In this document: piece by piece, positions 18,565-27,865 of the stretch
Numbering within the stretch: position 1 is the first letter of the stretch
Layout of the letters: every line of letters starts with the position of its first letter
From: CAYLHX01 sp964383675
GTDB taxonomy: Bacteria > Patescibacteriota > Gracilibacteria > UBA1369 > LOWO2-01-FULL-3
Length of the DNA: 64,000 bases
Direction: 5' to 3'
Assembly (NCBI GenBank): GCA_964383675.1
Contig: CAYLHX010000003.1
Coordinates: forward strand, 1 to 64,000
Program-made: the position numbers and the translations under genes
Notes under the pieces: generated by a model
Told to the model about the DNA's origin: nothing
Database searches by the model: none
Seen by the model: the letters and a program-made list of their open reading frames with translations, nothing else

Positions 18565-19310
18565 AGTTTTTCCAAAATTTCCATGGGAATGTCAAAATTG
18601 CTGTAGACATTGGCCACATCTTCATCATCTTCCAAGGCCTCAACCAATTTAATGACCTTCCGGGCATCCTCCAGATTATCAACCTTTACCGGAGTTTTTG
18701 GTACATAATTAAGCTCCGCCTTGTGAATTTCAAACCCGGATTCTATTAGATTGTCCTTCACCTGCATCAATTCGGTCGGGGAAGTAATTACCTCTATATC
18801 GCCATCCTCAATTTCCAAGTCTTCCGCGCCGGCATCAATAATCTGCAGTTCCGCCTCATCCCGATCTCTGGCTCCTAATTTTGTTAAAATTAAGCCCTTT
18901 TTTTCAAACATCCAACCAACCGTGCCGGCCTCTCCCATGTTCCCGCCATTTTTGGTAAATGCTATTTTTACATTGGAAACCGAACGATTCCTGTTATCGG
19001 TAATAACTTGAACATACATCGCAGTACCGGCCGGTCCAAAACCCTCGTACATAATCTCCTCAAAATTCATTCCATCCTTATCATCGCCGGACCCCTTTTT
19101 TACGGCCTTCTCAATATTGGCATTTGGCACATTATCGGCTTTGGCATTGGCGATCGCACTCCTAAGCCCCGGATTCATCTCCGGATCATCACCACCATCG
19201 CGCGCGGCAATGGCAATCAGCTTGGCGTGCTTGGTAAAAATCTTACCGCGTTTTGCATCGGCGGCGCCTTTTTTATGTTTAATTGAATGCCACTTTGAAT
19301 GTCCAGACAT
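18561..19310 (-). CDS. yebC: YebC/PmpR-family regulatory protein
   Basis: 249 aa from the ATG at 19310, chosen because the family begins MSGHSKWHSIKHKKGA; an upstream start would add 19 atypical residues. The conserved AKRGKIFTKHAK and the NVPNANIEKAVKKG segment follow. Members are DNA-binding regulators or help ribosomes through proline stretches. It overlaps the preceding convergent gene by 4 nt. Confidence 0.95.
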   Translation of the reverse strand: MSGHSKWHSIKHKKGAADAKRGKIFTKHAKLIAIAARDGGDDPEMNPGLRSAIANAKADNVPNANIEKAVKKGSGDDKDGMNFEEIMYEGFGPAGTAMYVQVITDNRNRSVSNVKIAFTKNGGNMGEAGTVGWMFEKKGLILTKLGARDRDEAELQIIDAGAEDLEIEDGDIEVITSPTELMQVKDNLIESGFEIHKAELNYVPKTPVKVDNLEDARKVIKLVEALEDDEDVANVYSNFDIPMEILEKL

Positions 19311-19326
19311 AGCACAAACTTTAATC

Positions 19327-20274
19327 TTAAGCGGGCGAATTATATACGTCTTCCCGCTCTTTTGCAAAAATCATTTTGATCGGAATCAGTCCAATCGCCC
19401 AGACAAATTCATAGAAAACCGTCACCAATACCGTTAGGGAATCAAAATATTCATTGGCTACGACAATAGATAACCCGGCATTGAAGTAGGCAAAAATAAT
19501 TATGCCGGTTACCAACAGGTCGGCTTTGGAACGCATAAATGAGATGAAGGCGTAAAAGTGAAAGAAAAGTGATAATCCGACAACCAGCGCGAAGATATTG
19601 ATCGATTTAGCCAGATCTTGGAGTATAAATTCGGAATAGGGTGCGAAAACCGAAATCATAAAAATAAAAATCAGTAGAGTAGCTATGGGGGAAGAACGTT
19701 TATTTATGGTTTTTACAAGGTCGGGTTTAAATTTTTCCAGGAGGTAGGCCAAGATGAATGGTCCGGTGACTAAAATGAGCAGAAACAAAAATATGGAAAA
19801 GAAATCCAAGGCAACCGCGGTACCGACTGTATATTTTAAAACCAAGGGCATGGTGATCGGAGCGATTAAATTGCTCACTACCGTAAGTACCAGCCCCAAA
19901 TTTATGTCTCCTTTTAAGATCATTAATAGGCTGGGACCCGCCACTGCCGCCGGACTTGCAGCCAATAAGACCAGACCTGGTAGGTATTCTTTTGGCAACA
20001 TCAGTGCCAAAAAGTAGACAATTACCGGCAAAATAATCATCTTGGAAATGGTCAGGAAGGTTATTAACCGAACACGTTTAAAACTCTTTAGAAAATCCAG
20101 CAGATTGGTTTTGAGAGTGGCAAGCAGCAGCATTAGAAATAGATTGAAGGGAAGAGAAGCCTCCAGAAAAGTTAAAACTCCCGACTCAGAGCCGACGCTC
20201 CAACCTAGCAAAATACCAAAAACTATTCCACTGGTTATCACCAAACCAAAATGGCGCTGCAAGAACTTAATCAT
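19327..20274 (-). CDS. BASS-family (bile acid:sodium symporter-like) transporter
   Basis: A 315-aa membrane protein with nine to ten predicted helices. The loop LLAASPAAVAGPSLLMILKGDINLG fits the BASS family's conserved unwound-helix region, and the N-terminal SLPFNLFLMLLLATLKTNL matches the first repeat. Substrate cannot be read from sequence; organic anions are known for the family. It lies directly downstream of malic enzyme (1-nt gap), suggesting transport of a carboxylate, which is inference. Confidence 0.7.
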   Translation of the reverse strand: MIKFLQRHFGLVITSGIVFGILLGWSVGSESGVLTFLEASLPFNLFLMLLLATLKTNLLDFLKSFKRVRLITFLTISKMIILPVIVYFLALMLPKEYLPGLVLLAASPAAVAGPSLLMILKGDINLGLVLTVVSNLIAPITMPLVLKYTVGTAVALDFFSIFLFLLILVTGPFILAYLLEKFKPDLVKTINKRSSPIATLLIFIFMISVFAPYSEFILQDLAKSINIFALVVGLSLFFHFYAFISFMRSKADLLVTGIIIFAYFNAGLSIVVANEYFDSLTVLVTVFYEFVWAIGLIPIKMIFAKEREDVYNSPA

Positions 20275-20275
20275 A

Positions 20276-21427
20276 CTATTTTTTTACGTGTTTTTTCACC
20301 GCTTTCGCAACCGCTTCGGCAACACCTTTGTCAAAGGCGTCCGGTATAAACTTTTTTGGTGTGGGGTTCTTCACCAAATTGGCCAACGCCTCCGCCGCCG
20401 ACAACTTCATCTTTTCGGTAATATCCTTTGCTCGCGCCTCCAGCGCGCCCTTGAAAATACCGGGAAAGACCAAAACATTGTTTACTTGATTCGGATACAT
20501 GCTGGAGCCGGTAGCAATAATTCGGGCCCCGGCCGCCCTGGCATCTTCCGGACTAATCTCCTGTACCGGATTGGCCATGGCAAAAATAATGGGATCCTCG
20601 TTCATGGACTTCACCATCGCTTTGGAAACGGTGTTAGGTTGAGAAACGCCAATAAAAACATCCGCTCCTTTCATGGCCTCCGCCAAGTCACCCTTAATTT
20701 TTTCTTTATTGGTAATCTTGGCCATCTCTTTTTTTGTCTCGTTCAAATCCGCACGTCCCTGATAAATAACCCCCTTACTGTCTTGTAAAATCAAATTTTT
20801 GAAACCATAACTCAAAAGCAGTTTTGCAATTGCGATACCCGCAGCACCCGCTCCACTAATCACCACACGGACTTTCTCCTTCTTTTTGCCACTTACTTTT
20901 AGAGCATTAATTAAGCCGGCCAAAGTGACAATAGCCGTGCCGTGCTGATCATCATGAAAGACCGGAATATCCAGTTCCTTGCTCAGACGCTCTTCTATTT
21001 CAAAACAGCGTGGCGCGCTGATATCTTCCAAATTAATACCTCCAAAAGAAGGTGCAATCGCCTTCACGATATTAATAATCTCCTCGGAATCTTCGCTGTT
21101 TATACAAATGGGAACGGCACTTAGTCCCGCAAACTTCCTGATTAAAGCACATTTACCTTCCATAACCGGCAAACCTGCCAGTGCCCCTATATTTCCCAGG
21201 CCAAGAACGGCGGTGCCATCGGTTACTACCGCCACCACTGTGCCTCGGTAGGTGTAGTCATAGGCTTTTTCCGGATTTTTGGCAATCTCTTTACAAGGTT
21301 CCGCCACACCCGGGGTATAGTAAATACTCAGATCCCTTTTACTGTTCAAAGGCACTTTAGATGTAACTTCCAGCTTACCTTTATGTTTTTTGTGTTCAGC
21401 TAAAGCAATTTTCCTTAATTCGGACAT
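20276..21427 (-). CDS. NAD(P)-dependent malic enzyme (short form)
   Basis: 383 aa, the length of the short MaeB-type enzyme without the phosphotransacetylase-like extension. Motifs: IYYTPGVAEPCKEI, LGLGNIGALAGLPVMEGK (catalytic Lys), PRCFEIEERL and PVFHDDQHGTAIV (metal-binding), then the Rossmann VVISGAGAAGIAIA and FAMANPVQEISP. It oxidatively decarboxylates malate to pyruvate. In a CPR-like organism with limited metabolism this is one of the few carbon-interconversion enzymes seen. The BASS transporter follows in the same operon. Confidence 0.93.
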   Translation of the reverse strand: MSELRKIALAEHKKHKGKLEVTSKVPLNSKRDLSIYYTPGVAEPCKEIAKNPEKAYDYTYRGTVVAVVTDGTAVLGLGNIGALAGLPVMEGKCALIRKFAGLSAVPICINSEDSEEIINIVKAIAPSFGGINLEDISAPRCFEIEERLSKELDIPVFHDDQHGTAIVTLAGLINALKVSGKKKEKVRVVISGAGAAGIAIAKLLLSYGFKNLILQDSKGVIYQGRADLNETKKEMAKITNKEKIKGDLAEAMKGADVFIGVSQPNTVSKAMVKSMNEDPIIFAMANPVQEISPEDARAAGARIIATGSSMYPNQVNNVLVFPGIFKGALEARAKDITEKMKLSAAEALANLVKNPTPKKFIPDAFDKGVAEAVAKAVKKHVKK

Positions 21428-21448
21428 ACTGTATAGAGTGATTAAGTT

Positions 21449-21691
21449 TTATTCGCTAGGAGGGGGGAAGGTTGGTGCCTCCACCGAAGGGGGACCATCC
21501 GGAGTGGAGGTGCTGCCCGGAGTTATCATTGTGGTATCATTTTCATTTTGTTCAATCAAAATCTCTTCCAGTTCAACCGGATCGGTGGTAATCAGAGAAT
21601 AAATAAAAGCCGCAACCGCAACTGTAATGATAATCAAGGCCGCATAGACAAAACTGAAATACTGTTTTGCTTCTTTTTTTGGATCTGGCAT
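21449..21691 (-). CDS. Small single-pass membrane protein
   Basis: An 80-aa protein: cytoplasmic MPDPKKEAKQ, one transmembrane helix (about residues 15-36), and an acidic then Pro/Ser/Thr-rich tail. It lies 12 nt after the SLH gene stop and 21 nt before malic enzyme, on the same strand, so it is probably expressed in the operon. No family recognised. Confidence 0.6.
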   Translation of the reverse strand: MPDPKKEAKQYFSFVYAALIIITVAVAAFIYSLITTDPVELEEILIEQNENDTTMITPGSTSTPDGPPSVEAPTFPPPSE

Positions 21692-21703
21692 ATTTTGTGG
21701 TTA

Positions 21704-23032
21704 TTAAAATGCGCTGGTCTTGCCCTCTTTCTTGTCCAGAATCACATCGGCGGCACGTTCATATTTGAAAGTATAGTTGAGAGCTTCACTATAATAGTAG
21801 TCAACCGGTCCGGTGCCAACACCAATTGTATCTGTTTCGATAATAACGCTATCCGGCAGTTTATCAATCATCTCCATACCTTTTCCTTCCATCAGAATGT
21901 TGGCAAAAATCTCACTCTTTAATGTCTCATAATCATCCCCAGCATCAGTAACTGTGTCCTCGCTGTATTCAAAAGTTGAAAGCATCGCCTTAATAACTTG
22001 TTGATTCAGATAGGCCAATCCGCCATTGCCAAATTCGGTGTAGATGGCCAAAACTTTACCGCTATCCATATATAGGTACCAATCTACGATTCTTTGTTCC
22101 GGATAAAGTACCTCCATTGCCGCCAATCCCTCCAAATCAAATTCGGTGTATTTGGCATTTGGGAAAGCGAGCTTCAAATTGGCAAAATATTGCGTGGAAT
22201 TCAAACCTCCCTTGTTCTCATCCAAGACCACCTTTACGGTCGCACCGTTGGGATAACTTCTCCAGGGCGAAAACTGATAAAGCGCCTCATCATAGCTATA
22301 GAAAGTCACCTCCTTACCGTTTTCTTCTACGCTCCAGCTGCTATCATCATAGCGAATTTTGAAGGGTAGATTTTTGCTGGCATATTCAGGCCAGTTTAAA
22401 TGCAGAGGAAAGGGCTCCTCGGTTTCCTGCACAATCAACATTCTATAAATGACTTCTGCAAAAGCACCGCGGGTCATGTTATCTTCGGCGTGCAGTTTGC
22501 CGTCATCATGTGAGAAGACAATGTTATTGTCGCGAGCGAAAAGAGCATGTGGCGCATACCACTCGTCTTTGTTCACATCCATAAAGACCTTTTGTTCAAC
22601 AGTGCTTGGTAGGTCAACCTTGCCGGCCAACACCACCATCTTTAAAGTCTCGGCCAGATTGACAGTAGCACCGGGTTTAAAAGTACCATCTGGGTAACCG
22701 CTTAGCACACCGGCTTTTTGGCCCGACATCACAAAATCAAAAAACCACTCTCCTTGAGGAACATCTGGAAATATCTCTTCAGCATCCTCCACCTTTTCAA
22801 CGCCAAAAGCTCCAACTATTATCTTTATAGCCTCGGCACGGTTGACCGGATCTTCCGGTTTGAAAGTTCCATCGGGATAACCATTGATAATATCCAGATC
22901 ATCCAGATATTCCACGGCCTCATAATTCAGATGGTCCTCGCCGACATCGGGGTAAGAGGCAGCAAAAACACCTGTAGTGGAAAGAAAAATCAAGAGAAAT
23001 GAGGGAGCGATTAGGCTCAATATTTTTTTCAT
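21704..23032 (-). CDS. SLH-domain surface protein (N-terminal SLH)
   Basis: A 442-aa secreted protein. A signal peptide (residues 1-24, ending FAAS) is followed by three SLH repeats (about 25-205), the first two with INGYPDGTFKPEDPVNRAE and LSGYPDGTFKPGATVNLAE. Residues 205-442 are a PsbP-like/lipoprotein-type domain similar in feel to the N-terminal part of the SLH protein at 15379-16893, but with the domain order reversed. It is likely wall-anchored. Confidence 0.88.
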   Translation of the reverse strand: MKKILSLIAPSFLLIFLSTTGVFAASYPDVGEDHLNYEAVEYLDDLDIINGYPDGTFKPEDPVNRAEAIKIIVGAFGVEKVEDAEEIFPDVPQGEWFFDFVMSGQKAGVLSGYPDGTFKPGATVNLAETLKMVVLAGKVDLPSTVEQKVFMDVNKDEWYAPHALFARDNNIVFSHDDGKLHAEDNMTRGAFAEVIYRMLIVQETEEPFPLHLNWPEYASKNLPFKIRYDDSSWSVEENGKEVTFYSYDEALYQFSPWRSYPNGATVKVVLDENKGGLNSTQYFANLKLAFPNAKYTEFDLEGLAAMEVLYPEQRIVDWYLYMDSGKVLAIYTEFGNGGLAYLNQQVIKAMLSTFEYSEDTVTDAGDDYETLKSEIFANILMEGKGMEMIDKLPDSVIIETDTIGVGTGPVDYYYSEALNYTFKYERAADVILDKKEGKTSAF

Positions 23033-23096
23033 ACCCTAAATATAACAATAACCACACTTACCAGCAAATAAAATCTGGATCGAGTTATTACAAAAT

Positions 23097-24443
23097 TTAG
23101 GAGTAAACCAAATCCCCCGGAGAATAAAGGTCAAGTTGATCTTCACCGATTAACTTCACCAGCTTTTCCACAACCTTATCAAATTTAACCGTCTCCTGAG
23201 ATCCTTTTTGCATATTGCGAATAATGGCGGTGCCTTCACGCACCTCGGTAATTCCAATAAGCACAGTATAAGGCACCTTAAACTTATCTGCCAACTTCAG
23301 CTGAATATTGATGGAACCTTTACCAAGCGCACCCATGGTTTTAATTCCAGCTTCCCGCAGGTCGTCAATCAAAGTAAGACATTTCTTTTTGGCCTCTTTG
23401 CCAAGCTGGGCCACAAAAACATGCAGATTATCTTTCGAAGGGACTCTGATTTTTTCCCTCTTCATGTTTGCGATCAGGCGCTCCACTCCGGCGGCGTAAC
23501 CTACGGCGGGTGTTGGTTGACCTCCCATCAGTTCAATCAGCCCATCATAACGGCCACCACCACCCACGGCATTTTGGGCTCCTTCGTTTTTATCCCAGAA
23601 TTCAAAAACCGTCTTCGCATAGTAGTCCAAACCGCGAACAAGTTTAGTGTTTTCCACATATTCGATACCAATCTCCTCCAAGTACTCTTTAAGCTCCTCA
23701 TGATACTCCAAGGATTCTTTATCCAAGTAATCTCTCATCGCCGGCGCCAATTGAGCCAAAATCTGACAATCCTCTTCCTTACAATCTAAAAGCCGTAGCG
23801 GATTTGTTCGTAGACGACTCACGCAGTTTTCACATAGTGATCGCTCCTTGCCAACATAATAATCTTCCAGAGTTTGCATATATTTTTTGCGGGCTTCCGG
23901 GGTGCCGATAGTATTTAGCTGCAAAGAAAACATTTCCCCCAGTCCCAAATCATCATGAACCTTATGTGCAAGTTGAATAATTTGCGCGTCCAATGCCGGA
24001 TCGCTCTCACCGATTATCTCAAAACCGAATTGCCAAAATTGCCTGTAGCGTCCTTTTTGGGGTTTGTCATAACGGAAATGTGGCTCAAAATAATAGAGCA
24101 TTACTGGTTGCGGCCATTGATTCATACCGTTTTGAATATAAGAACGGGCAACTCCTGCGGTTCCTTCCGGCTTTAAAGTAAGACTTCTGCCCTTGCGATC
24201 CTCAAAAGTATACATCTCCTTGCTCACAATATCGGACCCTTCGCCAATAGTTCTCTTAAAAACATCGGTATATTCAAATATCGGCGTGGAAATACGTCGG
24301 AAACCGGCTTGTCTGCCGCGATGACGCACCACCTTCTTGATAAAAGTGTGAAATTCATGATCGCCCGGTAGAATGTCATGAACTCCTTTCGGTGTTTGAA
24401 ATGGTTCGTACTTGATCTTAGTATCGTCCTTGCCGTCCGACAT
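23097..24443 (-). CDS. hisS: Histidyl-tRNA synthetase
   Basis: A 448-aa class II synthetase. Motif 2 is seen as YYFEPHFRYDKPQKGRYRQF, with the HisRS signatures LVRGLDYYAKTVFEF and GGGGRYDGLIELMGG, and the C-terminal anticodon-binding domain. The N-terminal PKGVHDILPG is typical. The zinc-like Cys cluster (CENC ... CKEEDC) near residues 210-230 is seen in some bacterial HisRS. Confidence 0.97.
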   Translation of the reverse strand: MSDGKDDTKIKYEPFQTPKGVHDILPGDHEFHTFIKKVVRHRGRQAGFRRISTPIFEYTDVFKRTIGEGSDIVSKEMYTFEDRKGRSLTLKPEGTAGVARSYIQNGMNQWPQPVMLYYFEPHFRYDKPQKGRYRQFWQFGFEIIGESDPALDAQIIQLAHKVHDDLGLGEMFSLQLNTIGTPEARKKYMQTLEDYYVGKERSLCENCVSRLRTNPLRLLDCKEEDCQILAQLAPAMRDYLDKESLEYHEELKEYLEEIGIEYVENTKLVRGLDYYAKTVFEFWDKNEGAQNAVGGGGRYDGLIELMGGQPTPAVGYAAGVERLIANMKREKIRVPSKDNLHVFVAQLGKEAKKKCLTLIDDLREAGIKTMGALGKGSINIQLKLADKFKVPYTVLIGITEVREGTAIIRNMQKGSQETVKFDKVVEKLVKLIGEDQLDLYSPGDLVYS

Positions 24444-24533
24444 AGAGGTGAAAATAAATGATAATAGAGCCCAAAGACACTAGATATCATTGTAGGACAT
24501 TTATCAGATATTTCAAGGGTGAATTTCCGACCT

Positions 24534-25613
24534 CTAATTGTAATAATTTTCAAATTCGAAGGAAAGCTCTGGAATAACGTTGCTTTTCGGCTGATATTTG
24601 TCCGGTGACAACTGATATTGAAAATAAGCCGCGCCGGCGATCATGGCCGCATTGTCCGTACAAAAGCCGAAAGATTTCGGATGCCTGAAAGTTATCCCCG
24701 GTGAGAAGTTTTGAATCGCTAAAGCCAAAGCCTCTCTCAGTCTCAAATTGGCCGAAACTCCTCCCGCCAGATGTACCTCTTTAAGCTCCGGATACTTTGT
24801 CAAAACTCTTAAAACCTTCTCCACCAAAACATCCACCACCGCCTCCTGAAACTCCGCGGCAATATCCGCCTTGAACTGCTCTCCCAGGTCGTCATTGTTG
24901 GAGGCATAGCTCTTTACCTCGTTTAAAACAGCGGTTTTGAGCCCGGAAAAACTGAAGTCCAAGCTGTCTTTTTCCAGAAAAATTCTCGGCAACTTAAAAG
25001 CTCCGGCATTGCCCTTTTCGGCGATTTTGGAGATAGCGGGACCGCCCGGATAGCCCAGGCCCAAAATTCTGGCCACTTTGTCGAAGGCCTCTCCCGCCGC
25101 GTCGTCGCGGGTTTCCCCCAAGACCTCAAAGTGGTGGTGATCTTTCATCAAGATCAGCTCATTGTGTCCTCCGGAAACGGTAAGAATTAAAAGTGGAAAT
25201 TGCGGCTCGGGCTCTTGTTCAGCATCTTTTGTAAATAACCAGTTTGAATAGATGTGCCCCACGATATGCTGGACAGGTATCAAAGGTTTTTCTTTCACAT
25301 AAGAAATAACCGAAGCGGTTTCGGTACCGATAATTAAAGAGGAAACCAAACCGGGTCCTTTGGTAATAGCCAGGGCATCAACTTGTTTCCAGGCTGCTCC
25401 ACCGCTGACTCCGAAAGTCTCTGTGAGGCAATGATCTAAAACCGGCAACATTTTTAAAACATGTTCCCTAGCGGCAACCTCCGGTACTACGCCACCCGTT
25501 TTAGCGTGCAAGTCAACCTGTGATGCAATCACATTGGCCAAAACTTTACGGCCGTTTTCTACCACCGCGCAGGCCGTTTCATCACAAGATGTTTCAATAG
25601 CCAGAATTTTCAT
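24534..25613 (-). CDS. tsaD: tRNA threonylcarbamoyladenosine synthase subunit TsaD
   Basis: A 359-aa ASKHA-fold protein. N-terminal AIETSCDETACAVV, the metal-binding HIVGHIYSNW (His pair), LILTVSGGHNELIL, and GEAFDKVARILGLGYPGGP are diagnostic of TsaD/Gcp. It transfers threonylcarbamoyl to A37 of ANN-decoding tRNAs with TsaB and TsaE, which are not in this window. The ATG is at 25613, 9 nt after the Nudix gene stop. Confidence 0.97.
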   Translation of the reverse strand: MKILAIETSCDETACAVVENGRKVLANVIASQVDLHAKTGGVVPEVAAREHVLKMLPVLDHCLTETFGVSGGAAWKQVDALAITKGPGLVSSLIIGTETASVISYVKEKPLIPVQHIVGHIYSNWLFTKDAEQEPEPQFPLLILTVSGGHNELILMKDHHHFEVLGETRDDAAGEAFDKVARILGLGYPGGPAISKIAEKGNAGAFKLPRIFLEKDSLDFSFSGLKTAVLNEVKSYASNNDDLGEQFKADIAAEFQEAVVDVLVEKVLRVLTKYPELKEVHLAGGVSANLRLREALALAIQNFSPGITFRHPKSFGFCTDNAAMIAGAAYFQYQLSPDKYQPKSNVIPELSFEFENYYN

Positions 25614-25622
25614 TTCAGTAAC

Positions 25623-26375
25623 TTAGGGATATTGTTGTCTCAACTTTATTCTACCATTACGCCCATTAAGATAATCACGAACAGTCTTTTGATGAGAAGA
25701 AAAACATAAATCCGGCATGTTATGACTTCCGACAATAGCTACCTCTTCGGCATCATCTCCCGCTTCTAAGCTACCGTCAACCGGACTTACCAAACCATGT
25801 AAAATTACTTGATTTAATCTTCCCGGAACCGGATTGCAAGGATGCAAAAATTTCTCCAACCTAACCCTAACTCCTACCTCTTGAAGCATCTCATTGCCTA
25901 GCGAACGGGCCGGCGTGTCACCTCTCATCATATAACCACCCGGTAAAGCCCATTGCCCCCTAAATGGCTCATTACCTCTTTTAATTACAACTATACCGGT
26001 TTCAGAGGGGTCTGCATATTCATCTGTTGTGAAGTCAAAAGGTCCATTAACATTCGTTGCCCCAATCAACTTTTTTGGAAATGGTAGTAGACCGGCGACC
26101 ACCGGGATAGGTGCGTCCCAATCGATCCAGCCGCAAGCATTACAGGCATTGCGCCAAACCTCCTCCTGAATCGCCGCTTCCACCATCTTTGGGTGTAGAG
26201 GGCTGGTACACCTTACACAGCTCCGCTGATCCGGATCTCGAACGTCCGGAAATTTCCCCGTTCTCACATGTTGAGCTGCAAGGCTGACCGCATGCCTCAC
26301 GATGACAATTCCTTTATGCAATCTATCTATACCTTCCTGCACGCCTTCAGAGGCTCTATTTAGTAGGTTAACCAT
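25623..26375 (-). CDS. Nudix hydrolase with zinc-ribbon-like N-terminus
   Basis: About 250 aa from the ATG at 26375 (a GTG at 26396 would add 7). Residues 45-85 hold two Cys pairs (CVRC ... CNAC) forming a zinc ribbon, as in NADH pyrophosphatase-like Nudix enzymes. The Nudix box near residue 150 reads GGYMMRGDTPARSLGNEMLQ EVG (one segment, shown with a space); the usual R-E pair is N-E and one of the later Glu residues is Gln. Activity is therefore uncertain. Downstream is tsaD, 9 nt away. Confidence 0.75.
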   Translation of the reverse strand: MVNLLNRASEGVQEGIDRLHKGIVIVRHAVSLAAQHVRTGKFPDVRDPDQRSCVRCTSPLHPKMVEAAIQEEVWRNACNACGWIDWDAPIPVVAGLLPFPKKLIGATNVNGPFDFTTDEYADPSETGIVVIKRGNEPFRGQWALPGGYMMRGDTPARSLGNEMLQEVGVRVRLEKFLHPCNPVPGRLNQVILHGLVSPVDGSLEAGDDAEEVAIVGSHNMPDLCFSSHQKTVRDYLNGRNGRIKLRQQYP

Positions 26376-26455
26376 AAAACTGTTAAAAAGGACCACATAA
26401 TATTAATAACTTTCAACTTTTTCAACCTCAAGGGGAAAATGGTATAATGTAAAAG

Positions 26456-27835
26456 ATGCATCCTACTTCCATACAAATCATTGAAACACTTAAAAAGGCC
26501 GGCCATGAAGCCTACTGGGCCGGAGGCTGCGTGCGCGACATGTTGCTGGGTATCAAACCCAAAGATTTTGATATTGTGACCTCGGCCAAGCCGGATGAAA
26601 TTGAAGAGCTTCTGGAACATACAATTCCTATCGGTAAGCAATTCGGCGTTATTTTGGCGATTCAGAATAGTCATCATTTTGAGATTGCCACTTTTCGTTC
26701 CGATGGAGGATACAGTGACGGTCGTCGGCCCGATGCGGTATATTTTACCAGTGCCAAGGAAGATGCCTTAAGAAGAGATTTTACCATCAACGCCCTTTTT
26801 TATGATCCTTTGGAGGACAAGGTTATCGATTATGTTGAAGGACAAAAAGACTTAAGGGACCGGCTGGTGCGCTTTATCGGCAATCCGGAAGAACGTATTA
26901 ATGAAGACCATTTGAGAATTTTGAGGGCGGTGCGTTTTAAAAACGCCTACGACATGCAGTATCACCCCGATACTTATCAGGCTATTAAAAAGCATGTGCA
27001 TTTGATTGAAAACATTTCCAAGGAGCGCATTCGCGACGAGCTCAATAAAATGATCATGGGCGAAAATGCCGGGCAAGCTTTTGAGGAACTTTTTGAAATT
27101 GGGGCCCTTGATCTTTTAATTCCGGAAATGGCCAGACTAAAAGGGCTGGCTCAACCATTAATGTATCATCAGGAAGGTGACGTCTGGGACCACTCCAAAA
27201 GAGCCCTTGAATCCTTGACCAATGAGGAAGACGATCCTAACCCTCTACCGGAAAAAGAGCCCTCGCTCGCCTTACGATGGGCCACCTTCATGCATGACAT
27301 CGGCAAGTACGAAACCTTCTCCCAAGATAACGAGCGCATCCGCTATGATCATCATGCCGAGGCCGGTTCGGAGACGGCAAAAAATATTCTCAAGCGCCTG
27401 AACTTTCCCGCTAAAATTATTGACCGGGTTTACTGGTTGATCCGTCATCACATGATGGTGGTTCCGCTTTTTGAGATGCCTGACGGGCGTCGTCGCCACT
27501 GGTTTTTACAGCCAGGCTTTGAAGAGTTGCTGGAAGTCTATCGCGCCGATGCCATGGGCACGGAGCCCATGGACCTTTCAGCCTACGAAAAAATGAAAAA
27601 ACTTTATCGTCATGAAATAGCCAAATTAAAACTTATGCCCAAAAAGCTGATCAGCGGCAAGGAGGTCATGAAAATCCTCGGTATTTCAGAAGGAAAAGAT
27701 GTCGGCAAAATCCTCCTGGACATTCGCAACCAACAGTTGGAGCACAAAATTAAAAACGCCAAGGAGGCCAAAGCTTATGTTATCGACAAATACTTGAATG
27801 ATGGCTCTATTGACAAAACTTCTACAGAAGAGTAA
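26456..27835 (+). CDS. cca: CCA-adding tRNA nucleotidyltransferase
   Basis: A 459-aa class II nucleotidyltransferase. GGCVRDMLLGIKPKDFDIVT gives the Gly-rich loop and the catalytic DxD; RRDFTINALFYD and EDHLRILRAVRF are the family motifs that bind the nucleotide and tRNA. An HD domain follows (MHDIGKYETF, DHHAEAGSE) as in many bacterial CCA/poly(A) enzymes with a phosphohydrolase activity. It adds or repairs 3' CCA on tRNAs. Only one Cca-type enzyme is present here. A TATAAT box lies at 26443-26448. Confidence 0.93.
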   Translation: MHPTSIQIIETLKKAGHEAYWAGGCVRDMLLGIKPKDFDIVTSAKPDEIEELLEHTIPIGKQFGVILAIQNSHHFEIATFRSDGGYSDGRRPDAVYFTSAKEDALRRDFTINALFYDPLEDKVIDYVEGQKDLRDRLVRFIGNPEERINEDHLRILRAVRFKNAYDMQYHPDTYQAIKKHVHLIENISKERIRDELNKMIMGENAGQAFEELFEIGALDLLIPEMARLKGLAQPLMYHQEGDVWDHSKRALESLTNEEDDPNPLPEKEPSLALRWATFMHDIGKYETFSQDNERIRYDHHAEAGSETAKNILKRLNFPAKIIDRVYWLIRHHMMVVPLFEMPDGRRRHWFLQPGFEELLEVYRADAMGTEPMDLSAYEKMKKLYRHEIAKLKLMPKKLISGKEVMKILGISEGKDVGKILLDIRNQQLEHKIKNAKEAKAYVIDKYLNDGSIDKTSTEE

Positions 27836-27865
27836 AACCGCCTCATAGTAGCAATAAGCGCTGAT

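Noticed and set aside
24224..24553. Separate 109-aa gene overlapping hisS
   Set aside because: It lies in another frame over the conserved hisS N-terminus and has no recognisable features.
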